From NCBI RefSeq assembly GCF_009765705.1, contig NZ_LMUX01000021.1, positions 1,712,509-1,776,508 on the forward strand: 64,000 nucleotides of DNA, in the 5' to 3' direction. Each line of letters starts with the position of its first letter. The stretch's first letter is position 1. The notes below the pieces were generated by a model. That model did no database searches. It was not told the DNA's origin and saw only the letters and a list, made by a program, of their open reading frames with translations. Origin of the DNA: Burkholderia sp. L27(2015). Its GTDB lineage: Bacteria; Pseudomonadota; Gammaproteobacteria; Burkholderiales; Burkholderiaceae. Of the stretch, positions 26,007-34,391 are shown one piece after another. Both the position numbers and the translations under genes were made by a program.

Positions 26007-28001
26007 TTAGCCCGGCGTTTGAGCATCGCTATCGATGCGAAATTCGCGCAGCTTCCGCCACAGGGTGGAGCGGCTAATTCCCAGGCGGCGGCACGCTTGC
26101 TCGCGATTGCCACCGGCTTCGTCGAGCGCGGCGAGGATTTCCGCGAAGTCGGGTGCGCGTTTGAACAGCTCGCTCGGGAGAGCTGCCGGCTCGAACGGCG
26201 CCGTGAAAATTTCCGGAATGATTTCCCGCATATCCGGCACGGGCAAGGGCATATCTTTGGAGGGCACGCGAACATGGGCAGCGATGCGCATCGCTACATT
26301 GCGCAGTTCGCGCACATTGCCAGGCCAGCGGTAGGCCAGCAGTGCCGCGCGCCAAGGCGCCAGCACGTGGTTCAGGCAGCGTGGGCCATCGGTTGCGCCG
26401 AGCAACTCGTCGAGCATGCGAGCCAGGGCGGGCCAGATATCCTCGCGTCGGTCCCGCAGCGGGGGCAGCGACAACCTGAGGATATTCAATCGATAGAACA
26501 GATCTTCACGAAAGCGCCCAGCCGCCACTTCCTGACGCAAATCGCGGTGCGTCGCGGCGATAACGCGGATGTCGACCGGCGTCGGCTCGATTGCGCCGAC
26601 CCGCACGATCTGACGTTCCTGGATCACCCTCAGCAGCCGAGTCTGCAATACCACCGGCATTTCGCCGATCTCGTCGAGGAACAAGGTGCCGTGATGGGCC
26701 GCTTCGATGAGTCCGATCTTGCCGCCACGCCGCGCCCCGGTAAATGTGCCGTCCTCGTAGCCGAACAATTCGCTTTCCAGCAGGCTTTCGCTCAGACCAC
26801 CGCAGTTGACGGCGACAAAAGGATAATCGCAGCGCGTGCCCGCATTGTGTATGCCTTGCGCGACCAGCTCTTTGCCGGTGCCGCTTTCTCCCGTGACCAG
26901 CACGGTTGCATCGGACTGCGCATATTGCGTCGCGTATTCCTTGACGCGCCGCAACGCCGGCGAATCATGTATCAGGTCGGCCAGTACGTAACGCGCTCGC
27001 AATTGCCGCGGCGTATTGGTCGAACGTACCGAACGTTCCATGCGCTGCAACTGGCTCGTCTCGGTGAACGTGATCAGGCGGCCCGCGACACCGCTCGGAT
27101 CGAGCAGCGGCCGGTTATGCGCCAGATACGATTGCGCGCCGATCGAGATAATGGCTTCGATGTCCGCAGCACGCACACCGTCGCTGATCAAGTTGTGCCA
27201 GGGCACCTGGGGGAAGGCCTGCGCGGGGGCCAGGCCCACCAGCTTTTGTTGCTTGGCACCCAGCACCGCGAACATCGCGGCGTTGATCGACTGGATCCGG
27301 CCGTCGGCATCGAGCGCGAGTATGCCGTCGCGCAGATTGCGCAAGATGCCGTCCATGAAGGCGCGTTTGCGCAGTTCGGCGCGCCGTGTGCGTGCCATAT
27401 CGATCGCGGTCAGGAAGGCATTGCGGATCGAGGCGTCCGAGTACAGCAGCACACCGGCCATCCCGTACTGTTCGGCGATCGTCGTCACGGAGCCTGGTCC
27501 GACGATGACCTCCACGCCTTGCCGCCGCAACGCGAGCACGGCCGATTCGGCGTCGTCATTGGTCACGTAGGTGCTACACGGCAGGTCCAGCCCGAACGCC
27601 GCTTTCAATTGCAGCAGCTCGGGAAGGATATGGCCGTGTGCGACCACGCCTACCGTCGGGGAGATCAGGCGCGCCTTCGACACCGCGTACAACAGATCGC
27701 TGCCGGTCACATTGATCAGCACGGTCGGGAAGTCGGTGTGGTTCTTGATGTAGGTGCCGTTTGCGCCGGCGCTGACGATCACGTCGATCTGATCTTCGCT
27801 CAATGCATGGATGTCGCTCATGGCATCGTCGAAGCCTTTGGCCAGCACGCGTATGCGCGCTTCGCTCTCCAGCGTCATCGCGACGTCCCGAAAGCGCCCG
27901 CCGAGCTTGCTGAAACCCACCGCGAGGATGGAAGGCAACTCGGTCGCGTTCACATCGCGCGGCTGGCCCGACGTTTCATCGGAGGGTTTCTTATGTTTCA
28001 T
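26007..28001 (-). CDS. PrpR-like sigma54-dependent activator
   Basis: A 664-residue enhancer-binding protein. Order of domains: PrpR_N sensor (about 20-190), PAS (about 210-310), AAA+ (about 340-570; Walker A GESGTGKE at 371-378, Walker B GTLFLDEIGEM at 438-448, WPGNVREL), and a Fis-type helix-turn-helix (REQACRRLGISRSTLWRKLREF). The sigma54-contact loop reads GTFTGA (418-423), not GAFTGA. PrpR of Salmonella senses 2-methylcitrate, so a citrate-like effector is likely. The ATG at 28001 is preferred over a TTG at 28037. The gene is divergent from the aconitase operon, which has a strong sigma54 promoter, and its start codon lies in a candidate operator half-site, suggesting autoregulation. Confidence 0.9.
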   Translation of the reverse strand: MKHKKPSDETSGQPRDVNATELPSILAVGFSKLGGRFRDVAMTLESEARIRVLAKGFDDAMSDIHALSEDQIDVIVSAGANGTYIKNHTDFPTVLINVTGSDLLYAVSKARLISPTVGVVAHGHILPELLQLKAAFGLDLPCSTYVTNDDAESAVLALRRQGVEVIVGPGSVTTIAEQYGMAGVLLYSDASIRNAFLTAIDMARTRRAELRKRAFMDGILRNLRDGILALDADGRIQSINAAMFAVLGAKQQKLVGLAPAQAFPQVPWHNLISDGVRAADIEAIISIGAQSYLAHNRPLLDPSGVAGRLITFTETSQLQRMERSVRSTNTPRQLRARYVLADLIHDSPALRRVKEYATQYAQSDATVLVTGESGTGKELVAQGIHNAGTRCDYPFVAVNCGGLSESLLESELFGYEDGTFTGARRGGKIGLIEAAHHGTLFLDEIGEMPVVLQTRLLRVIQERQIVRVGAIEPTPVDIRVIAATHRDLRQEVAAGRFREDLFYRLNILRLSLPPLRDRREDIWPALARMLDELLGATDGPRCLNHVLAPWRAALLAYRWPGNVRELRNVAMRIAAHVRVPSKDMPLPVPDMREIIPEIFTAPFEPAALPSELFKRAPDFAEILAALDEAGGNREQACRRLGISRSTLWRKLREFRIDSDAQTPG

Positions 28002-28031
28002 GTGTTCAATTTGATACGTATGAAACGTTTC
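27973..28031. promoter_or_regulatory. Candidate operator/enhancer sites of the PrpR-like activator
   Basis: GTTTCAT occurs at 27973-27979 and 27995-28001 (22 bp apart, two helical turns), and its inverse ATGAAAC at 28020-28026. Two perfect palindromes adjoin: ATACGTAT (28014-28021) and GAAACGTTTC (28022-28031). A further GTTTCAT is in the palindrome at 28146. The cluster is 100-155 bp upstream of the sigma54 promoter, the normal distance for an enhancer. Confidence 0.55.
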
Positions 28032-28039
28032 CGTCAAGC

Positions 28040-28073
28040 GGGGTTGACCCCGGGGTTGGCCCGGGGTTGGCCC
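28040..28073 (+). repeat. Three 11-bp direct repeats in the divergent regulatory gap
   Basis: GGGGTTGACCC (28040-28050), GGGGTTGGCCC (28052-28062) and GGGGTTGGCCC (28063-28073). They lie between the enhancer-like palindromes and the sigma54 promoter. They could set the spacing for DNA looping or bind another factor; no function is shown. Confidence 0.6.
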
Positions 28074-28091
28074 ATGTCGAGCCCGTCGCAG

Positions 28092-28108
28092 GGCGGCGGT
28101 TCGCCGCC
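28092..28108. other. GC-rich hairpin in the divergent regulatory gap
   Basis: GGCGGCG and CGCCGCC form a perfect 7-bp stem with a GTT loop, 20 bp upstream of the -24 element. It may act as a bend or barrier between the divergent promoters; I cannot assign a role. Confidence 0.4.
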
Positions 28109-28127
28109 GTTTGCTGCGTTTCGGTCA

Positions 28128-28143
28128 TGGCATGGAGATTGCA
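28128..28143 (+). promoter_or_regulatory. Sigma54 (-24/-12) promoter of the aconitase operon
   Basis: TGGCATGGAGATTGCA matches the sigma54 consensus TGGCACG-N4-TTGCW at every fixed position except C to T at the sixth base, and keeps the GG-N10-GC spacing. It points toward the aconitase-like gene. Transcription should start near 28154, about 75 bp before the GTG start codon. Confidence 0.82.
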
Positions 28144-28145
28144 CG

Positions 28146-28155
28146 TTTCATGAAA
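28146..28155. promoter_or_regulatory. Palindrome at the predicted transcription start
   Basis: TTTCATGAAA is a perfect 10-bp palindrome directly behind the -12 element and contains the same half-site (GTTTCAT) found near the activator start codon. A site here would overlap the transcription start, so it may mediate repression or tight control. Confidence 0.5.
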
Positions 28156-28230
28156 AATCACTGCGGCGTTGGCGAGGCGAGCTGTTGGCCTGCCACCGAA
28201 CACACGAAGCCGCTCTATAAAGGAGACGAT

Positions 28231-30945
28231 GTGACCCAAGCCGGTCCTCATACCACCCTGCATGCCCGTCAGCGACTCGAAGTGCCGAACGGCGAACCCG
28301 TCGAAATCTATTCGTTGGCTACGCTCACTGAGCGTTACCCGGCGGTCTCGTCGCTGCCGCACTGCTTGCGCGTCGTGCTCGAATCGCTGCTGCGCAATTG
28401 CGACGGCCACCGCGTCGACGCGACGCACATCGAACAACTGGCAGGCTGGGAACCCAATGCCCCACGTACCGCGGAGATCCCGTTCGTAGTCGCACGCGTC
28501 GTGCTGCAGGACTACACCGGCGTGCCGCTGCTGACCGACCTGGCGGCGATGCGCGACGCCGCTCAACGCTGGGGACGTGACCCGAGGCGAGTCGAGCCCA
28601 TAGTGCCGGTGACCTTGATAGTCGATCACTCGGTGCAGATCGATCACGCGGCGAGCCCGGACGCGCTGCGCAAGAACCTCGAACTCGAACTGTCGAGAAA
28701 TGCCGAGCGCTATGCGTTCTTGAAGTGGGGCGGCCAGGCGTTCAAGTCCATCGAGGTGATGCCCACGGGCCGCGGCATCGTTCACCAGATCAACCTCGAA
28801 TACCTCGCGCAGGGTCTACGCCATGCGGGCTCGGTGGTCTTCCCCGATACCCTCGTGGGCGCCGATTCGCATACGACCATGATCAATGGCATCGGCGTGG
28901 TGGGCTGGGGCGTGGGCGGCATCGAGGCCGAAGCGGCGATGCTGGGCCAACCGATTTATTTCCTGACACCGGACGTGGTCGGCGTCGAATTGCTGGGCGC
29001 GCTGCCTGCCGGTGTCACAGCCACCGACGCGGCGCTTACGATTACGGCGCGACTGCGTGACGAGAAAGTCGTGGGCACCTTTGTCGAATTCTTCGGTGCG
29101 GGCGCGGCTGCGTTGGCGGTGCCGGACCGGGCCACGATTGCGAATATGGCACCCGAGTACGGCGCGACGATGGGTTTTTTTCCGGTGGACGACAGGACGG
29201 TCGACTACCTGCGTCAGTGCGGACGTACGAAGCATCAGATCGAGCTGTTCACGCGCTATTACTGCGAGCAGCAAATGTTCGGCATGCCTCAGGCCGGCGA
29301 TTGCCGTTACTCGCGCGTCGTACAGATCGATCTCGCGGCGCTGGTTCCCAGCGTTGCCGGGCCGAAGCGACCCCAGGACCGGATCGACTTGAATCGCTTG
29401 GGGAGCAGCTTCGAGCAAGCGTTTGCGGCACCTGCGCAGCAAGGCGGCTACGGTCGTGATGCGCAAGAGCTGGACAAGCGCGCGGGCTACGATGTGCAGC
29501 GCGCCGACGCCACGATCGGACACGGCGACGTATTGTTGGCCGCGATCACCTCGTGCACCAATACCTCGAACCCTTCGGTCATGTTGGCTGCTGGTTTGCT
29601 GGCCCGCAAGGCGGTGCAAAAGGGCTTGCGTGTCGATCCGCGGATCAAGACCACGATGGCGCCGGGTTCGCGGCTGGTAACCGATTATCTCGAACGCGCT
29701 GGCCTCGCGCCGTATCTTGCTCAACTCGGGTTCAGTCCCGACGCGTACGGTTGCGCGGCCTGCTCGGGCAATGTGGGACCCTTGTCAAGCACGATTGAAA
29801 GCACCGTCGTCGCCTACGATTTGGTTTGCGCAGCGGTGCTGTCGGGCAATCGCAATTTCGAAGCACGTATCCATCCGAACCTGCGAGCGAACTATCTGAT
29901 GAGTCCGCCGCTGGTGGTTGCGTTCGCGCTAGCGGGTAGCGTGCGCATCGACACCGACCGTGATCCCATCGGCACCGCTGCTGACGGCCCGGTATGGTTG
30001 CGCGATATCTGGCCCAGCGACGCGGAGGTGCGTGAGCTCCTGCATTACGCTGAAGATCCCCAGGCGGCGCGGCGTATTTACGCCGACGTCCTGACGGGGG
30101 ATGAAGGGTGGGAAGCCATCCCGACGCCGTCGTGGGCGGCTTATACGTGGCCGCAATCCACCTACATCGCGAAGCCGCCATTCCTCGACGATGCCGAGCT
30201 CGAACCCAGCCCGCCACGGCCTATCCGCGACGCGCGTGCGCTGGCGATTCTCGGCGACTCGATTACCACCGACCATGTCAGCCCCGTCAATGCCATCCGA
30301 CCCGACAGCCCGGCGGGGCAGTGGCTGCAGGAACAGGGCGTGGCTGTGGCCGATTTCAACATTCTGGGCGCGCGGCGCGGCAACTATCACGTCATGGCAC
30401 GCGCCACGTTTTCCAATATCCGCTTGCGTAACCGGATGTGCCCACCTTTACCCGATGGCCGGCCGCTCGAGGGCGGCTACGCGGTGCATCAGCCCAGCGG
30501 CGCGCAAATGACGCTGTACGCCGCCGCGCAGCAGTATCTGGCGCAAGGTGTCGCGTGCGTGGTCTTTGCGGGTGAGGAGTATGGCACGGGATCGTCGCGT
30601 GACTGGGCCGCCAAAGGGCCGGCGCTGCTGGGCGTGCGTGCGGTGGTGGCGCGCAGTTTCGAGCGCATCCATCGTTCGAACCTGATCGGCATGGGCATCT
30701 TGCCACTGCAATTCGCGGCCGGTGAGAGCGTCGACAGCCTCGGTATCGACGGCAGCGAGCGTTTCGACATCGAAGGGGTGGACAGCGAGTTCACGCCACG
30801 ACAAGCGGTACGGCTGGTGATTCGGCGTTCGGACGGCACGCAACAGGCTGCCGCGTTGACGTTGCGAGTCGATACGCCCATCGAGTCGGCGTACTGCCGG
30901 CATGGGGGGATCTTGCAGTATGTGCTGCGCTCGTTGGTGGCATGA
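28231..30945 (+). CDS. AcnA-type aconitase-like hydratase
   Basis: A 904-residue protein from the GTG at 28231, which has an AGGAGA site; the open frame extends upstream but covers the promoter. It has the full AcnA layout: N-terminal DHSVQID, the cluster cysteines Cys442 (TSCTNTSNPS), Cys508 and Cys511, the swivel domain with DSITTDHVSPVNAI, and GSSRDWAAKG. The loop around the last two cysteines reads GCAACSGNVGPL where AcnA and AcnD have GCTTCIGNSG, so the substrate pocket is altered. It is first in a sigma54-controlled operon with a PrpB-like lyase, transporters and MmgE/PrpD. It probably hydrates an aconitate-like intermediate and is not the housekeeping TCA enzyme. Confidence 0.88.
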   Translation: MTQAGPHTTLHARQRLEVPNGEPVEIYSLATLTERYPAVSSLPHCLRVVLESLLRNCDGHRVDATHIEQLAGWEPNAPRTAEIPFVVARVVLQDYTGVPLLTDLAAMRDAAQRWGRDPRRVEPIVPVTLIVDHSVQIDHAASPDALRKNLELELSRNAERYAFLKWGGQAFKSIEVMPTGRGIVHQINLEYLAQGLRHAGSVVFPDTLVGADSHTTMINGIGVVGWGVGGIEAEAAMLGQPIYFLTPDVVGVELLGALPAGVTATDAALTITARLRDEKVVGTFVEFFGAGAAALAVPDRATIANMAPEYGATMGFFPVDDRTVDYLRQCGRTKHQIELFTRYYCEQQMFGMPQAGDCRYSRVVQIDLAALVPSVAGPKRPQDRIDLNRLGSSFEQAFAAPAQQGGYGRDAQELDKRAGYDVQRADATIGHGDVLLAAITSCTNTSNPSVMLAAGLLARKAVQKGLRVDPRIKTTMAPGSRLVTDYLERAGLAPYLAQLGFSPDAYGCAACSGNVGPLSSTIESTVVAYDLVCAAVLSGNRNFEARIHPNLRANYLMSPPLVVAFALAGSVRIDTDRDPIGTAADGPVWLRDIWPSDAEVRELLHYAEDPQAARRIYADVLTGDEGWEAIPTPSWAAYTWPQSTYIAKPPFLDDAELEPSPPRPIRDARALAILGDSITTDHVSPVNAIRPDSPAGQWLQEQGVAVADFNILGARRGNYHVMARATFSNIRLRNRMCPPLPDGRPLEGGYAVHQPSGAQMTLYAAAQQYLAQGVACVVFAGEEYGTGSSRDWAAKGPALLGVRAVVARSFERIHRSNLIGMGILPLQFAAGESVDSLGIDGSERFDIEGVDSEFTPRQAVRLVIRRSDGTQQAAALTLRVDTPIESAYCRHGGILQYVLRSLVA

Positions 30946-31072
30946 GGCCGGGGTGGCCACGGTCCGCTCCATGCAAACGTTTTAACCCGAAAGCGGGCGT
31001 GCGTGAGGTGCGCCTTCCTTAGTCCCGCCGATCGACGGATATCGCGACCGGCGCATTTATAAAGACGAAACG

Positions 31073-31945
31073 ATGAGTTCAACAAAAGAAGTATTGCGCC
31101 GTGCGGTCGAGCAGCGACGCGGCTTGGTAGTCCCAGGCGCTTTCAATGCGATGAGCGCGCGCACGGTGGCGGAGAACGGCTTCGAAGCCGTGTATGTCAC
31201 GGGCGCCGGCGTGACCAATATGTATTTCGGCATGCCCGACCTTTCCTTCGTGGGCTTGCATGAAATCGCCGAACATACCGCGCGCATTCGCGACGTCGTG
31301 GACATCCCCGTGATCGTCGACGCCGACACCGGCTTCGGCAACGCGGTGAACACCTACCGCACCGTGCAAGTGCTCGAACGTGCCGGCGCCGACGCGATAC
31401 AGCTCGAGGACCAGATCTTCCCGAAGAAGTGCGGGCACTTCGCCGGCAAGGATGTAATCGATATCGCTGATATGGAATCGAAGATCAAGGCCGCTGTCGA
31501 TGCGCGCAAGGACAGCAACTTGCTCATTATCGGCCGCACCGACGCCGCCGCCGTGCATGGTTTCGACGCGGCGATCGAGCGGGCGCAGCGCATGGGCGAG
31601 GCGGGCGCCGACATCCTGTTCGTCGAGGCGGTCGAACAAGAGGAGCAGATACGCCGGATTCCCACTTTGCTGGACCGGCCGCTGTTGATGAACATTGTCA
31701 TCGGTGGCAAGTCGCCTACCTTTGACGCCAGTGTATTGGCCCAGATGGGTTTCTCGTTGGTCCTGTACGCGAACGCCGCGTTGCAAGGCGCGGTTGCCGG
31801 TATGAATCGCGCGCTGTCGACGCTCAAGAAGAACGGCCGGCTCGATGAGGACCCGGCATTGGTTACACCGTTCGCCGAGCGGCAACGCCTGGTGAACAAA
31901 GGCTTTTACGATGGGCTGGAGGAAAAATACCGGAGCAATTCGTGA
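31073..31945 (+). CDS. Isocitrate lyase/PEP mutase superfamily lyase (PrpB- or dimethylmalate-lyase-like)
   Basis: A 290-residue TIM-barrel protein, the length of PrpB and not of AceA (about 430). Metal ligands are in VDADTGFGN (Asp83, Asp85) and LED (Glu112); the lyase motif KKCGH with the catalytic Cys120 is intact. Such enzymes cleave 2-methylisocitrate to pyruvate and succinate, or 2,3-dimethylmalate to pyruvate and propionate; KKCGH (rather than the PrpB KRCGH) is closer to the latter. It is 127 bp behind the aconitase-like gene and would cut its product. The exact substrate is open. Confidence 0.87.
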   Translation: MSSTKEVLRRAVEQRRGLVVPGAFNAMSARTVAENGFEAVYVTGAGVTNMYFGMPDLSFVGLHEIAEHTARIRDVVDIPVIVDADTGFGNAVNTYRTVQVLERAGADAIQLEDQIFPKKCGHFAGKDVIDIADMESKIKAAVDARKDSNLLIIGRTDAAAVHGFDAAIERAQRMGEAGADILFVEAVEQEEQIRRIPTLLDRPLLMNIVIGGKSPTFDASVLAQMGFSLVLYANAALQGAVAGMNRALSTLKKNGRLDEDPALVTPFAERQRLVNKGFYDGLEEKYRSNS

Positions 31946-32045
31946 GCGCGAATAGCCGCGGACGATAAAAGCGGGGAATACAAGCGAGCCACAGCCACAC
32001 ATCGACCGGCGTCAAGCCGGCATCAGGCTCTCCATGGAGAAGACA

Positions 32046-33254
32046 ATGAGTTCACGTTACAAGCTGATTTTTTTTATATGGCTGCTGCAATTCGTTAATT
32101 ATCTGGACCGCGTCAACATTTCCGTTGCCGGTCCGACCATGATGAAGTCGCTGTCGATCGACGCCGGCTCATTCGGCTTGATCCTTGCGGCGTTCACGCT
32201 GGGTTATGCCTTCATGCAGATGCCGGGCGGCTTTCTTGCCGATCGCTTCGGCGCGAAGACCTTGCTGGTTTGCGCGCCGCTGGTCTGGTCCATCTTCACC
32301 GGGCTCACCGGGATGGTGCATACGGTCGAGGCGCTGATCGCCGTGCGTCTGTGCTTCGGACTCTCGGAGGGTTCGTCCAACGCGTCGTTCTACAAGATCA
32401 TCGGCGACAACTTCTCGTCCAAGGAGCGCGCCAAGGCGGCGGGTTACTGGAATACCGCGCTCGCGCTGGGGCCGGCCTGCGTCGCGCCGCTCGCGGTGTG
32501 GGTGCTGGGTCGCACCGGCTGGGAAAACCTGTTCCTGATCTTCGCGCTGCCCGGCTTCGCGATGGCGCTGCTGTTGTGGTACGTGCTGCCTAACGACAAG
32601 CGTGGTCTGGTGCGCGCCGACTCGGTCGAGGAAACGCACAAGATAGGCTGGAAAGCGCTGCTGAGGCGCCCAAGCACGTGGCTGTTGTTCATCGCTTATC
32701 TGACCTTCAATGTCGGCTTTTGGGGCTTCCTTGGATGGATGCCCGGCTACCTGGCGATGGCGCGGCACATCGATTTGAAGACGCTAGGCTATGCCGCCTC
32801 CATCCCCTATGTGTTCGGCTTCTTCGGGCTTCTAGTGTTCGGGTGGCTCGGCAGCCATACCTTTTACCGCTATCGCGGGCAACTGGTCGGCGTGGGTTAT
32901 GCGCTCGCCGCCTTGTCGCTGTATCTGGCTTACAGCGCGAGCGACATCGGCCCCTGCATGATCGGCCTGTGCTGCGCGGCGTTCTTCCTGTATGGCGGCT
33001 TCGGACCGTATGGCTCGATTGCGCTCGACTTGGCGCCGGCGCCGGAACGCGCCGCGTTTGTCGGCTTCATCAGTACCGGTGGCCAGATCGGCGGATTTTT
33101 CGCGCCTATCGTTGTCGGCTTCGTTGTGAACAGCACAGGCTCGTTTAATGGCGGATTCATTTTCATGATGTGCGCCTTGCTGATTTCCTCGGGGTGCTAT
33201 TTGAGCCTGAACCGGTACACCAGATACAGCACCGTGGCGCTCGCGATGCCTTGA
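32046..33254 (+). CDS. MFS anion permease (ACS-like family)
   Basis: A 402-residue permease with 12 hydrophobic segments. The start KLIFFIWLLQFVNYLDRVNISVAGPTM is typical of the anion:cation symporter group (glucarate, tartrate, phthalate and tricarballylate-type permeases), and loop 2 reads GGFLADRFGAKTLL. The ATG at 32046 has a GGAGA site; 32034 is an in-frame alternative. In the operon with aconitase and PrpB-like genes it likely imports the di- or tricarboxylate that the pathway uses. Confidence 0.85.
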   Translation: MSSRYKLIFFIWLLQFVNYLDRVNISVAGPTMMKSLSIDAGSFGLILAAFTLGYAFMQMPGGFLADRFGAKTLLVCAPLVWSIFTGLTGMVHTVEALIAVRLCFGLSEGSSNASFYKIIGDNFSSKERAKAAGYWNTALALGPACVAPLAVWVLGRTGWENLFLIFALPGFAMALLLWYVLPNDKRGLVRADSVEETHKIGWKALLRRPSTWLLFIAYLTFNVGFWGFLGWMPGYLAMARHIDLKTLGYAASIPYVFGFFGLLVFGWLGSHTFYRYRGQLVGVGYALAALSLYLAYSASDIGPCMIGLCCAAFFLYGGFGPYGSIALDLAPAPERAAFVGFISTGGQIGGFFAPIVVGFVVNSTGSFNGGFIFMMCALLISSGCYLSLNRYTRYSTVALAMP

Positions 33255-33371
33255 TCGATGGAGAGCCCGGGATGCACTTTCGTGCGCTTTCGCGCACCTT
33301 ACATTGCACCACGAGGCTATTGCACATACTCTGCATAGAAACACCAACGATATAAAAGGAGTCCTACGAAA

Positions 33372-34331
33372 ATGAGGTCTATTAAACTCCGCATCCTGCT
33401 GTTGTTCGCTCTCTTGTTTTCGCTGGCTGCCCACGCGGAATACCCTGATCATCCGATCCGTCTGGTCGTGCCGTTTCCGGCCGGCAGCGGTACCGACAAT
33501 GTTGCCCGCAAGCTTGCCGAGGAAATGTCCAAGCAGTTACACCAGTCGATTTACATCGACAACAAGCCTGGTGCACAAGGCATTATTGGCGTCACGACGG
33601 TGACCCACGCCGCGGCCGACGGCTACACACTGTTGCTGGTGGGCGTGACGACCGGTGCGAGCAACGTCGGCGCGTTCCAGCATCTGCCCTACGATCCGCT
33701 CAAGGATTTCACGCCGATCGGGATGGTTGCCGATTCGCCGCTGGTGCTCGTTGCGGCGCCCGATTTTCCGGCCAAGGACACCGCCGGGATGTTCAGCTAC
33801 GCGCGTGCGAATCCGGGCAAGCTCACGTATGGATATGGCTCCGGCAGCGCCCAACTGGCCGGGGCAAAATTGATGTACATGGGTAACTTGAAGGGTGTGC
33901 CGGTGCCTTACCCCGGCTCACCGCAAGCGATGACCGATGTGATGGGTGGGCGGGTCAACGTGATGTTTGTCGACCTGTCGCCGGCATTGCCGCAGATCAA
34001 GGCGGGTACGTTGAAAGCGCTGGGCGTAACGACGAAGGATCGCTTCCCGCTGGTGCCCGATATCCAGACTATCGATGAATCGGGGGCGCCCGGCTACGAA
34101 TTGATCGTGTGGTTTGGGCTTGCCGGTCCGGCGAAGATGCCGGCCGACGTGACCCGCCGGCTCTCATCGGCGCTCTCGGCCGCGCTCAGGGATCCGAGCC
34201 TGGTCCAGACCTACGCGAACCTGGGGCTCGCGCCCAAGATCACCACACCGCCTCAATTCGGCGACTTCCTGAAAAGCGAGGTCGCGAATTGGGGAGCGCT
34301 GAGCAAACAGGCGGGCATTGTTCCGCAATAA
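33372..34331 (+). CDS. Bug/TctC-family periplasmic carboxylate receptor
   Basis: A 319-residue protein with a signal peptide (LLLFALLFSLAAHA, cleaved before EYPDHP) and the Bug pattern RLVVPFPAGSGTDNVARKLAEE, NKPGAQGIIG and the YDPLKDFTPIG loop. Bug proteins bind carboxylates through two water molecules and often feed TctAB. No tctA or tctB gene is present in this window, as is common for the expanded Bug family. It lies between the MFS permease and an MmgE/PrpD gene, and may sense or deliver the same acid. Confidence 0.88.
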   Translation: MRSIKLRILLLFALLFSLAAHAEYPDHPIRLVVPFPAGSGTDNVARKLAEEMSKQLHQSIYIDNKPGAQGIIGVTTVTHAAADGYTLLLVGVTTGASNVGAFQHLPYDPLKDFTPIGMVADSPLVLVAAPDFPAKDTAGMFSYARANPGKLTYGYGSGSAQLAGAKLMYMGNLKGVPVPYPGSPQAMTDVMGGRVNVMFVDLSPALPQIKAGTLKALGVTTKDRFPLVPDIQTIDESGAPGYELIVWFGLAGPAKMPADVTRRLSSALSAALRDPSLVQTYANLGLAPKITTPPQFGDFLKSEVANWGALSKQAGIVPQ

Positions 34332-34391
34332 CGATCGACCGACCGCTCGCGGCCGATGCTCGCGAGCGCCTTTCCCGGAGGAATAGACGCG

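Noticed and set aside
26019..28220. Plus-strand open frame of 733 codons
   Set aside because: It is antisense to the PrpR-like gene, which has four recognisable domains and all AAA+ motifs. The plus frame is rich in His, Arg and Gln with no domain, no ribosome binding site, and runs through the promoter region.
26007..31945. Canonical prp (propionate) operon
   Set aside because: PrpR-like, aconitase-like and PrpB-like genes are present, but prpC is absent, the aconitase is of changed AcnA type, and transport genes are included.
31073..31945. Glyoxylate-cycle isocitrate lyase (AceA)
   Set aside because: The protein has 290 residues, AceA has about 430, and the motif is of the PrpB/dimethylmalate lyase type.
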